Positions 6,050-12,443 of a stretch of DNA of 15,299 nucleotides are shown here, one piece after another. The translations under genes and the position numbers were made by a program. The notes under the pieces were generated by a model. That model was not told where the DNA came from, did not search any database, and saw nothing but the letters and a program-made list of their open reading frames with translations. This DNA is from an uncultured Clostridia bacterium (GTDB taxonomy: Bacteria; Bacillota; Clostridia; Oscillospirales; Oscillospiraceae): the NCBI GenBank assembly GCA_947167725.1, contig CAMVJF010000018.1:1-15299 (forward strand), written 5' to 3'. How positions within the stretch are numbered: position 1 is the stretch's first letter; each line of letters opens with the position of its first letter.

Positions 6050-6844
6050 TTACAGCACGTCGCCGAGCAGCGTGAACAGCGTTTCGACGGTCTTGCCCAC
6101 GCTGCCTTCGCTGAGCATCCTTCCCGGCTCGCCCACGGGGGGCGGATAGGTGCGCGGGACCTTGGTCGGGGATCCCGGATCGCCGATCTGAGCGGGATCG
6201 AGCCCGGGGATGGAGCGGGAGTCGAAGCGCAGAATCTCGGCCTTGCGGGAGGCCTTCCAGCTTTTCAGATTGGGGATGCGCGGATGGAAGCCGCTCTTCT
6301 CCACGGTCATGAGGCAGGGGAGCGCGGCGCGGGCGGTCTCGACGCCGTGCTCAAGCTCGCGCGTGACCGTGACCGTGCGCGCCTCCTCGTCGAGGGCGAG
6401 GATCTCGCGGACGCAGCTGAGCTGGCTCGCGTCGAAACGCTCGGCCAGCTGCGAGGCCATCTGCCCCGTGGCGCCGTCGAGCGACTCCTTGCCGCAGAAG
6501 ATGAGGTCGTATCGGCCCAGCAGCTTCGCCGCGGTGACGATCACATAGCTCGTCGCGAGCGTATCGGCGTTGGCGAAGGCGCGGTCGGAGAGCAGTACTG
6601 CCCGGTCGGCCCCGGCGGCGAGACACTCGCGCAGCGCCTCCTCGGCCTGGTCGGGTCCCATGGTGATGCAGCTCACCGTGCCGCCGCAGCGCTCCCTGAG
6701 CCGGACCGCGGCCTCGAGCGCGTTGGCGTCGTGGGGGTTGAGGATGGCGGGCACGCCCTTGCGGATCAGACTGCCCGTCTCCGGGTCGATCCTGACCAGA
6801 TTCACATCCGGCACCTGCTTGACGCAGACAAGGATATTCAGCAT
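6050..6844 (-). CDS. etfB: Electron transfer flavoprotein, beta subunit
   Basis: EtfB forms the heterodimer with EtfA and holds AMP or a second FAD, depending on the ETF group. The product is 264 residues, typical in length. It starts MLNILVCVKQVPD, the classic EtfB N-terminus, and has CITMGPDQAEEALRECLAAGADRAVLL and a nucleotide-binding loop GKESLDGATGQMASQLAERF. The loop is close to, but not identical with, the DGDTAQV pattern common in bifurcating ETFs. The start at 6844 follows AAGGGGGGTGGG and lies 13 bases from the glcD stop; the frame extends further upstream inside glcD but without a proper start. It is co-transcribed with glcD and etfA at identical 13-base gaps. The family call is firm; bifurcation cannot be judged by eye. 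Confidence 0.95.
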   Translation of the reverse strand: MLNILVCVKQVPDVNLVRIDPETGSLIRKGVPAILNPHDANALEAAVRLRERCGGTVSCITMGPDQAEEALRECLAAGADRAVLLSDRAFANADTLATSYVIVTAAKLLGRYDLIFCGKESLDGATGQMASQLAERFDASQLSCVREILALDEEARTVTVTRELEHGVETARAALPCLMTVEKSGFHPRIPNLKSWKASRKAEILRFDSRSIPGLDPAQIGDPGSPTKVPRTYPPPVGEPGRMLSEGSVGKTVETLFTLLGDVL

Positions 6845-6857
6845 TTGCCCACCCCCC

Positions 6858-8279
6858 TTACAGATCGTGGCAGACCTTGCCCGGGTTGAGGATGCCCTCC
6901 GGGTCGAAGACCTGCTTGATGGCGGCCATGAGGCCGTAGGCGGTGTCGCCCACGGACCGGCGCAGGTATTCCTTCTTGGCATGGCCGATGGAGTGCTCGC
7001 CGGAGACCTGGCCCTCGAACTCGGCGCATTTGGCATAGCAGGCGTCCATCAGCTTCTTGACGCGGCGCTTGAACTCGTCCTCCCCGAGATCGTTCGAGCA
7101 GCAGTAGATATGCAGGTTGCCGTCGCCCGCGTGGCCGAAGGAGCGGACGTAGACGCCCTGCGCCACCGCCTCGTCGTGGGTGTAGACGAGAAATTCCGCG
7201 ATGCGGTCCACCGGCACGACGACGTCCATCTCGTCGAGCAGCTTCGTCTCGGCCTCGATGACGGTGAGGAAGGCGCTGCGCGCGGCCCAGACGTCCTTTT
7301 TGAGACTGTCGGTCCAGACCACCAGCGTGTCATAAGCGCCCGCAGCCTCGGCCACCTCGGCGAGCCGGTCCATCTTGAGCGTCAGCTCCTCCTCGTTCTG
7401 GCCCACGAGGGTCACGAGGATATAGGCGCCGGCCTCGCGGCCGTTCACGACCGTCGGGAAGACGGGGTTCCCGGTGAAGGCGGCGGAGGAGTCGACGATG
7501 TCGCGCTCCATAAACTCGATCGACTGCGGGTCGAGATTCGCCAGCTTGATCGAGGGGACCGAGGCGATGGCCTCGGCGATGTTGCGGAAGGGCAGGATCA
7601 GGCTGACGTCGCGCAGCGGCCTGGGGATCAGCTTGAGCGTCAGCTCCGTGATGACGCCGAGCGTGCCCTCCGAGCCGATCATCAGATGCAGCAGGCTGTA
7701 GCCCGAGCTGGTCTTGCAGACGGTCTTGCCCAGCTTCATGATCTCGCCGCTCGGCAGGACCACGGTCATGGCGAGCACATAGTCGCGGGTCACGCCGTAT
7801 TTGACCGCACGCATGCCGCCCGCGTTCGTGCTCACGTTGCCGCCGACGGTGGCGGTCTTCTCGCCGGGATCGGGCGGGTACATGAGCCCGTGGGCGAGCG
7901 CGTCCGCCGCGAGGTCGCAGAGCAGCACGCCGGGCTGGGTGTGGACCACGAGGTTTTTCATATCGTAGGAGAGGATCCTGTTCATGCGCGCCGTGCTCAG
8001 CACGACGCCGCCGCAGATCGGCACGCAGCCGCCCACAAGGCCTGTGCCCGCGCCGCGGACGGTCACGGGGACGCGGTTGGCGCTGCACAGGCGCAGGATC
8101 GCGGAAACCTCCTCCGTCGTTTCCGCGAGACACACGGCCTCCGGCAGACGCCTCCCGTAGATCGGCATCTCGTCGTGGCCGTACTCCTCCCGGACGCTCT
8201 CGCCGTACTGGAAGCGCGCGGGGGTGACGACAGCCTCCAGCTGCGCGGCGAGCGCCGGCGTCAGCTTGTTGTAGTCGAT
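6858..8279 (-). CDS. glcD: GlcD/LctD-type FAD-linked oxidoreductase (2-hydroxyacid dehydrogenase)
   Basis: A cytoplasmic flavoprotein that probably oxidises a 2-hydroxyacid such as D-lactate or glycolate and passes electrons to EtfBA. The FAD-binding (PCMH) part has PVTVRGAGTGLVGGCVP, DPGEKTATVGGNVSTNAGG and KTSSGYSLLHLMIGSEGTLG. The C-terminal FAD-oxidase domain has SFGHAGDGNLHIY and VSGEHSIGHAKKEYL, and ends FDPEGILNPGKV. No Cys-rich GlcF part is fused. The start is unusual: the expected position, just before DYNKL, is ATC (8277-8279), 8 bases after AAAGGAG. From there the protein is 473 residues, a normal length. The only in-frame upstream start is a GTG at 8393, which lacks a ribosome site and would translate through a terminator hairpin. 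The substrate is inferred. Confidence 0.9.
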   Translation of the reverse strand: MDYNKLTPALAAQLEAVVTPARFQYGESVREEYGHDEMPIYGRRLPEAVCLAETTEEVSAILRLCSANRVPVTVRGAGTGLVGGCVPICGGVVLSTARMNRILSYDMKNLVVHTQPGVLLCDLAADALAHGLMYPPDPGEKTATVGGNVSTNAGGMRAVKYGVTRDYVLAMTVVLPSGEIMKLGKTVCKTSSGYSLLHLMIGSEGTLGVITELTLKLIPRPLRDVSLILPFRNIAEAIASVPSIKLANLDPQSIEFMERDIVDSSAAFTGNPVFPTVVNGREAGAYILVTLVGQNEEELTLKMDRLAEVAEAAGAYDTLVVWTDSLKKDVWAARSAFLTVIEAETKLLDEMDVVVPVDRIAEFLVYTHDEAVAQGVYVRSFGHAGDGNLHIYCCSNDLGEDEFKRRVKKLMDACYAKCAEFEGQVSGEHSIGHAKKEYLRRSVGDTAYGLMAAIKQVFDPEGILNPGKVCHDL

Positions 8280-8308
8280 GGTGATCGCTCCTTTCTGCGC
8301 GTATGTCG

Positions 8309-8340
8309 AAAAAGGCCGGCAGTCGATGCGGCTGCCGGCC
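8309..8340 (-). terminator. Intrinsic terminator in the glcD leader (possible attenuator)
   Basis: On the minus strand GGCCGGCAG (8340-8332), a 9-base loop and CTGCCGGCC (8322-8314) form a perfect 9-bp stem followed by TTTTT (8313-8309). It lies between the promoter at 8418-8446 and the glcD ribosome site at 8288-8294, so it would stop transcription before the operon. A 7-base segment at 8365-8371 can pair with 8329-8335 and disrupt its 5' arm, as an antiterminator would. In DNA this GC-rich, that short pairing could be chance. Confidence 0.72.
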
Positions 8341-8417
8341 GGTGTTTCTGCACCCTCCGCCGCCGCAGCCGGGCGGGCGGAGAGCTTCTTCACGGGGTGT
8401 TCGTTGTTCCGATCAAC

Positions 8418-8446
8418 AGTTTATCATGTGCGCAAAACAGCGTCAA
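8418..8446 (-). promoter_or_regulatory. Sigma-A promoter of the glcD-etfB-etfA operon
   Basis: On the minus strand TTGACG (8441-8446), 17-base spacer and TAAACT (8418-8423), with a TGN extended -10 at 8424-8426. Transcription would start near 8411, giving a leader of about 130 bases. A loose inverted repeat (TGTT, six bases, AACA) sits at the expected start site, a possible operator. Confidence 0.7.
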
Positions 8447-8472
8447 GAGACGATCACGCCGCCGCGGAGAAT

Positions 8473-8507
8473 AAAAAAAGAGCAGGCCGGATCACAGCGG
8501 CCTGCTC
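8473..8507 (-). terminator. Terminator of the DUF975 gene
   Basis: On the minus strand GAGCAGGCCG (8507-8498), an 8-base loop and CGGCCTGCTC (8489-8480), then seven T. It lies 19 bases after the stop and insulates the glcD promoter from upstream transcription. Confidence 0.93.
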
Positions 8508-8526
8508 TGCGAAAGGGTCAGCGGGA

Positions 8527-9276
8527 TCAATAGAAGGTCGGCTCGGAGGGCGCGGGGGAGACGATCACGGGCTTGCCCGCGAGAGCCATGTAGTACAGCA
8601 CGAAGGTGGTGTTGATATAGGGCTCGGTCCAGACCATGACGGCGTAGCCGACGTAAGGGATGCCCGCGAGCAGATACCAGCCGAAAAAGCTCAGATCCAG
8701 CACGAAGCACTCCCACTTGTGCCCCTTCATCATCTCCTTGCTGGCGCGGAGGCAGTCCGTGACGCCCATGTCCGGGTGGTCGAGCAGCAGGAAGCGCGCC
8801 ATGCGGTAGCGGTAGGCGGCGATGATGCCGGGGACGAGGAGCAGCAGCGACCACAGAAAGATGAACAGGCCCTGCAGCAGCGCGAGCAGGATCAGCTTGC
8901 CGGCAAGGGGAAAGCCGTCGAGCAGGTTGGCGTAGACCGCGCCGACGTTCTTGACCGTGTTGAAAATGAAGATCAGGAAGCCCGCGGTGAGGATATAGAT
9001 CACGACGGAGATCAGCGCGTTGATGAGATAGGCCGAGCTCGGCGGAGTCATGCGCTGCGTGATGCGGAGGACCGCGTCGAAGTTGCCCTCCAGATAATAG
9101 TGCATGTACTGCTGCACGTCGTCGGTCGTGATGTTGACGCCGAGGACGGCGCCGCTGAGCGTGTTGAGGAGCAGGTAGACCGCGAGGAAGATCACCGCCG
9201 CGGTGAGCATCGAGGGCTTGGCGGTCTTTACGATCGTTTTGGCGTTGTTTTTCAGAAGCTGCCGGTTCGTATACAT
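8527..9276 (-). CDS. DUF975 family integral membrane protein
   Basis: A 249-residue membrane protein of unknown function. Hydrophobic segments lie at about residues 23-46, 82-105, 125-154 and 191-230. The most diagnostic part is MARFLLLDHPDMGVTDCLRASKEMMKG followed by HKWECFVLDLSFFGWYLLAG, a basic amphipathic stretch and helix typical of the DUF975 family, which is common in Firmicutes. No catalytic residues are evident. The start at 9276 has AAAGGA about 10 bases upstream and fits the usual N-terminus (LLKNNAKTIVK) of the family. It is flanked by its own promoter and terminator, so it forms a single-gene unit. The family call is strong; the role is unknown. Confidence 0.85.
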   Translation of the reverse strand: MYTNRQLLKNNAKTIVKTAKPSMLTAAVIFLAVYLLLNTLSGAVLGVNITTDDVQQYMHYYLEGNFDAVLRITQRMTPPSSAYLINALISVVIYILTAGFLIFIFNTVKNVGAVYANLLDGFPLAGKLILLALLQGLFIFLWSLLLLVPGIIAAYRYRMARFLLLDHPDMGVTDCLRASKEMMKGHKWECFVLDLSFFGWYLLAGIPYVGYAVMVWTEPYINTTFVLYYMALAGKPVIVSPAPSEPTFY

Positions 9277-9306
9277 GACAACTCGTCCTTTCTGTTTGCT
9301 AAGGCA

Positions 9307-9336
9307 ACTATAACACCGCGGCGAAAGGAATGTAAA
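9307..9336 (-). promoter_or_regulatory. Sigma-A promoter of the DUF975 gene
   Basis: On the minus strand TTTACA (9331-9336), 18-base spacer and TATAGT (9307-9312). The ATG at 9276 lies about 30 bases downstream of the -10. Confidence 0.7.
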
Positions 9337-9388
9337 GAAAAAGTTCCGCCCCGCGCCGGCGGAGAAGGGAAAAGCGCGGATTTTTTTC

Positions 9389-9417
9389 TTGACAAGCGCG
9401 GACGGGGGTGCTATGAT
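9389..9417 (+). promoter_or_regulatory. Sigma-A promoter of tRNA-Leu
   Basis: TTGACA (9389-9394), a 17-base spacer and TATGAT (9412-9417), about 16 bases before the tRNA. It is preceded by a T-tract (9381-9387). Confidence 0.87.
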
Positions 9418-9433
9418 AACAAAGCTCTCAAAT

Positions 9434-9521
9434 GCGCGAGTGGTGGAATTGGCAGACTCGCTAGATTCAGGTTCTAGTGCTCACTCCGGGCGTGCGGGTT
9501 CAAGTCCCGCCTCGCGCACCA
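9434..9521 (+). tRNA. tRNA-Leu (anticodon CAG)
   Basis: A class II tRNA of 85 nt plus encoded CCA (9519-9521). The acceptor GCGCGAG pairs with CTCGCGC. The anticodon arm is CTAGA, loop TTCAGGT, TCTAG, giving CAG at 9468-9470. The long variable arm (TGCTCACTCCGGGCGT region) and the T-arm GCGGG, TTCAAGT, CCCGC complete it. It forms a single-gene unit with its own promoter and terminator. The CAG anticodon reads CTG, a favoured leucine codon in this GC-rich genome. Confidence 0.96.
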
Positions 9522-9524
9522 GCG

Positions 9525-9560
9525 TCGCCGCAAGCGTACAGCGCTTGCGGCGATCTTTTT
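9525..9560 (+). terminator. Terminator after tRNA-Leu
   Basis: TCGCCGCAAGCG (9525-9536), a 5-base loop and CGCTTGCGGCGA (9542-9553), a perfect 12-bp stem, then TC and TTTTT (9556-9560). It begins 4 bases after the CCA. Confidence 0.93.
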
Positions 9561-9621
9561 CTCTTATCAAGGGCGTTCCGCGCGCGATCCGCGCGGCGGG
9601 ACGGAGAAAGGAAATCCTGAC

Positions 9622-10602
9622 ATGCTGATCCCCATCATTTTGTTTCTCGTCGGATTCGGACTGCTGATCAAGGGCGGCGACTGGTTCGTCGACGGCTCGG
9701 TCGGCATCGCGCGGCGCTTTCATCTCCCGGAGCTGCTGATCGGCGCGACCGTCGTCTCGATCGGCACCACGCTCCCCGAGGTGATGGTCTCCAGCCAGGC
9801 GGCCCTGCAGGGCAACGCCGGCATCAGCTACGGCAACGCCATCGGCTCGGTCATCTGCAATACGAGCCTGATCGCCGCGATCACCATCACGGTCAGCCCC
9901 GGAAAGGTGCATCCGAAGTCCTTCTCGCTGCCGACGGCCTTCTTCTTCGCCGCCGCGCTCTCCTACGCCGCGATCGCCTGGACGGCGGGCGGCTTCCGGC
10001 GCTGGATGGGAATCGCCTATCTCTGCGTTTTCGTGGTTTACATGATCGTTTCCACGATGCAGATGAAAAAGCACCCGGAGCTCGCGGAGGAAGGCGGGGA
10101 AGAAGAGGAGAGCGCGGAGAAAGAGCGGAGCTTCGCGATGGAGCTCGTGCTGCTCGTGATCGGCGCGGCGGCCATCGCGCTCGGCGCGCGCTTCCTCGTG
10201 GACAACGGCACCAAGATCGCCGCGGCGCTCGGCGTGCCTGACTCCGTCATCGGGCTGACGATGGTCGCCCTCGGCACCAGCCTGCCCGAGCTGATCACCG
10301 CGATCACCAGCCTTGTCAAGGGCCACGGCGCGCTGTCACTGGGCAACGTGATCGGCGCGAACCTCTTCAACATCGTCCTTGTCAGCGGCATGGCGATCAC
10401 GATCTCTCCCTTCGCGATCCCCGCGGAAAAGACCGTTTTCGGCGGCGTCAACTCCAGCCTCGTCATCGACCTGCCGGTCATGCTGGGCGTGATGGGCGTC
10501 ATGTGCCTGCCCGCGCTGATCAAGGGAGAGCTCAAGCGCTGGCAGGGCATCCTGCTGCTGTGCGTCTACGCGGCCTTTACGGCGTATCAGTTCGTCTCGT
10601 AA
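9622..10602 (+). CDS. CaCA-family calcium/sodium:cation exchanger
   Basis: An inner-membrane cation/Ca2+ exchanger (YrbG/CaCA type), likely expelling Ca2+ in exchange for Na+ or H+. The 326-residue protein has the two inverted alpha repeats of the family: alpha-1 (about 41-80) with IGTTLPE and GNAIGS, and alpha-2 (about 211-250) with LGTSLPE and GNVIGAN. The Glu of each LPE motif is the ion ligand. About ten membrane helices surround a very acidic cytoplasmic loop (about 154-169, with five Glu in seven residues), shorter than in eukaryotic exchangers. The start at 9622 follows AAAGGA about 9 bases away. No convincing promoter lies between it and the tRNA-Leu terminator, so expression may depend on read-through. 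It is 25 bases from the next gene. Ion specificity is inferred from family. Confidence 0.93.
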   Translation: MLIPIILFLVGFGLLIKGGDWFVDGSVGIARRFHLPELLIGATVVSIGTTLPEVMVSSQAALQGNAGISYGNAIGSVICNTSLIAAITITVSPGKVHPKSFSLPTAFFFAAALSYAAIAWTAGGFRRWMGIAYLCVFVVYMIVSTMQMKKHPELAEEGGEEEESAEKERSFAMELVLLVIGAAAIALGARFLVDNGTKIAAALGVPDSVIGLTMVALGTSLPELITAITSLVKGHGALSLGNVIGANLFNIVLVSGMAITISPFAIPAEKTVFGGVNSSLVIDLPVMLGVMGVMCLPALIKGELKRWQGILLLCVYAAFTAYQFVS

Positions 10603-10627
10603 TCATCTATAAGCAGGAGGGAGATCC

Positions 10628-11458
10628 ATGAAAAGAACGATCGTCATCTGCTTGCTGCTCACAGCGCTGCTTTCGCTTGCCGCCTGCGGCGCGCAGCCGC
10701 AGCCCTCGCCGGCTCCGCAGGAGGCGGAGCAAAGCCCCGCGCCCGCCGAGGCGGCAGAGCCGGACGGCGAGGAGCCCGCGCCGGACGCGCAGAGCGAGCC
10801 GGCGGAGGAAGTGCCCGCGGAGAGCGAAGATCCTCCCGAGGAGAGGGCGCCCGTCCTCCTGTATATGGGCCACGCCAGCCTGAGGATCGTCACGCCGGAG
10901 GATAAGGTCATCTATATCGATCCCTATGCCGGCGACGGCTACGATCTCCCGGCGGACCTGATCCTTGTGACCCACGACCATTTTGACCACAGCGCGCTTA
11001 AACTCGTGGGGGAGCGGAGCGGGGACTGCCGCGTCATCACCCGGAAGGAGGCGCTCGAGGGCGGCGAGCACCGGAGCTTCGAGCTGCCCTTCGTGAGCGT
11101 CGAGGCCGTGGAGGCGGGCAACAACCGCTATCACGACGTCCGCTCCTGCGTGGGCTATGTGCTGCGTTTCCCCAGCGGCGTATCCCTCTATGTCTCGGGC
11201 GACAGCTCCGAGACCGCGCAGATGGCGGAGATGGCCGATATGCAGCTTGACTACGCCTTTTTCTGTTGCGACGGCGTGTACAACATGGGCCCGGAGGAGG
11301 CCGCGAGATGCGCCGGACTTGTCGGCGCGAAGCACAACATCCCCTATCACACCGCCTCCACCGACAACGGCAGCCTCTTCGACACCGCGCAGGCCGAGCG
11401 CTTCGACGCGCCCGGACGGCTGATCGTTTCTCCCGGCGAGGAGATCGGGCTGAGATAA
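10628..11458 (+). CDS. Metallo-beta-lactamase-fold lipoprotein
   Basis: A 276-residue exported lipoprotein with an MBL-fold hydrolase domain. The signal peptide ends in LAAC, with lipidation at C20. Residues 22-75 form a low-complexity Pro/Glu/Ala linker. The domain (about 76-276) opens LLYMGHASLRI, carries the zinc motif THDHFDHS (H116, H118, D120, H121), SGD (D192) and a late His near NIPYH (H241), in the order expected of UlaG-like MBL hydrolases. The natural substrate is unknown; nothing points specifically to beta-lactams. GGAGGG precedes the ATG and the gap after the CaCA gene is 25 bases, so they share a transcript that ends at the terminator at 11470. The link between the two proteins is not evident from sequence. 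Confidence 0.9.
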   Translation: MKRTIVICLLLTALLSLAACGAQPQPSPAPQEAEQSPAPAEAAEPDGEEPAPDAQSEPAEEVPAESEDPPEERAPVLLYMGHASLRIVTPEDKVIYIDPYAGDGYDLPADLILVTHDHFDHSALKLVGERSGDCRVITRKEALEGGEHRSFELPFVSVEAVEAGNNRYHDVRSCVGYVLRFPSGVSLYVSGDSSETAQMAEMADMQLDYAFFCCDGVYNMGPEEAARCAGLVGAKHNIPYHTASTDNGSLFDTAQAERFDAPGRLIVSPGEEIGLR

Positions 11459-11469
11459 ACGAAAGCGAG

Positions 11470-11510
11470 ACGCCCGCCGCGGACATGCAGTCCGCGGCGG
11501 GCGTTGTTTT
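11470..11510 (+). terminator. Terminator of the CaCA-MBL operon
   Basis: A perfect 15-bp stem: ACGCCCGCCGCGGAC (11470-11484), a 5-base loop and GTCCGCGGCGGGCGT (11490-11504), then TGTTTT. It starts 12 bases after the stop. On the minus strand the same stem follows the convergent HAD gene but with a poor T-run. Confidence 0.9.
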
Positions 11511-11523
11511 GCCCGGCGCCGCG

Positions 11524-12165
11524 TCAGAGGATCTCGAGGAGTTCGGAGAAACTGCCGAGGTCATAGTCCTCGAGGCCGCAGCCCGCCGCGTCGCCGCCGA
11601 GGGCGAGGGCGATCATGCCGGCGGCCTTCGCATCCTCCACGACGGCGCAGCGCGACGGCGCGGCGCCGAGCCGTTTCGCCGCGATGAGGAAGACCTCGGG
11701 ATCGGGCTTGGAGCGGCGGAGATCCGCGCCGTCCGCGACCGCGTCGAAAAAGCCGTCGAGGCCGATGCGCTCGAGGATCAGCTTCGTGTTTCGGCTCGAC
11801 GAGCCGACGGCGAGCAGATAGCCCCGCCCGCGCAGGGCGCGGAGCGTATCGCGCACTTCGTCGGAGAGGTCGGCGGGAGTCATGGAGCTCAAAAGCTCGC
11901 GGTAACGCTCGTTCTTTTCCGCCGCGAAAGCCGCTTTTTCCTCCGGAGAACAGTCCCTCCCCGCGCTCTCGAGGATGATCTCGAGACTCGCCATGCGGCC
12001 GATGCCGCGCAGCCGGTCGTTGATCGTCTCGTCAAAGGGCAGCCCGAGCCGGTCGGTCAGCTGCTTCCACGCGCGGAAGTGCAGCCTGTCCGTGAAGCAG
12101 ATCACGCCGTCGAGATCGAAGACGACGGCCTCAAGGCGTTCTTTGGAAAAGAGAGCTTCTTTCAT
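11524..12165 (-). CDS. Beta-phosphoglucomutase-like HAD-superfamily enzyme
   Basis: A 213-residue HAD enzyme that resembles beta-phosphoglucomutase, which interconverts beta-glucose 1-phosphate and glucose 6-phosphate. Motif I is VVFDLDGVICFTD (nucleophile D17, acid/base D19). HFRAWKQL and LRGIGRMASLEIIL match the cap that binds substrate in beta-PGM, including the Arg of the GIGR stretch. Motif II is VGSSSRN, motif III has SKPDPEVFLIAA (K153), and motif IV is VVEDAKAAG (E177, D178). The start at 12165 follows GAGGAGGT by 7 bases; the longer frame upstream is unsupported. No maltose or trehalose phosphorylase gene is in the window, so the substrate is inferred. It may equally be another sugar phosphatase of the family. 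It is divergent from the PAP2 unit. Confidence 0.85.
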   Translation of the reverse strand: MKEALFSKERLEAVVFDLDGVICFTDRLHFRAWKQLTDRLGLPFDETINDRLRGIGRMASLEIILESAGRDCSPEEKAAFAAEKNERYRELLSSMTPADLSDEVRDTLRALRGRGYLLAVGSSSRNTKLILERIGLDGFFDAVADGADLRRSKPDPEVFLIAAKRLGAAPSRCAVVEDAKAAGMIALALGGDAAGCGLEDYDLGSFSELLEIL

Positions 12166-12235
12166 TCCGGATACCTCCTCGGGAGAGCCTGCGATTCGCA
12201 GCGTCCGGCCCTCCGGCGGCGCGCTGCGCTCCTTT

Positions 12236-12264
12236 ACTCTATCACAGGGCGCCGGAGAGAGCAA
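12236..12264 (-). promoter_or_regulatory. Weak candidate promoter of the HAD gene
   Basis: On the minus strand TTGCTC (12259-12264), 17-base spacer and TAGAGT (12236-12241), with TGN extended -10. The -35 is poor, so this is tentative. Confidence 0.3.
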
Positions 12265-12282
12265 GCGCAGGGAGAAAATCCC

Positions 12283-12311
12283 TTTCCAAAAGGCGCCGCG
12301 TATGGTATAAT
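12283..12311 (+). promoter_or_regulatory. Promoter of the PAP2 unit
   Basis: TTTCCA (12283-12288), 17-base spacer and perfect TATAAT (12306-12311), preceded by a TGG extended -10. It would start transcription near 12318, upstream of the 24-codon ORF and the PAP2 gene. Confidence 0.65.
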
Positions 12312-12368
12312 CCCTGATGTGTCCGCCGCCGCGGACGGGAAGCTGTCCGAGCGGGAGAGACGAAAGCC

Positions 12369-12443
12369 GTGAAACCGATTTTTGAATCCGAACACATCCG
12401 CTGTTTCGAAGATGTTTTCATGGAGGTGCGGCGCGGAAAATGA
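12369..12443 (+). CDS. 24-codon ORF overlapping the PAP2 start
   Basis: GTG at 12369 opens a 24-residue frame beginning VKPIFESEHIRCFEDVF and ending at TGA 12441-12443, which overlaps the PAP2 ATG (12440-12442) as ATGA. A GGGAGAG site at 12353-12359 lies about 9 bases upstream. Two readings are possible. It could be a coupled leader peptide, or the remnant N-terminus of a GNAT acetyltransferase: from memory, clostridial GNAT proteins often begin with an IFESE/IR-like string. Coding status is uncertain; the overlap itself is seen directly. Confidence 0.4.
   Translation: MKPIFESEHIRCFEDVFMEVRRGK

Noticed and set aside
8280..8393. N-terminal extension of GlcD from GTG 8393
   Set aside because: No ribosome site, a low-complexity translation, and it would span the leader terminator hairpin.
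6570..8474. Very long plus-strand ORF opposite glcD
   Set aside because: Antisense shadow of high-GC coding DNA; the minus-strand product is a clear FAD oxidase.
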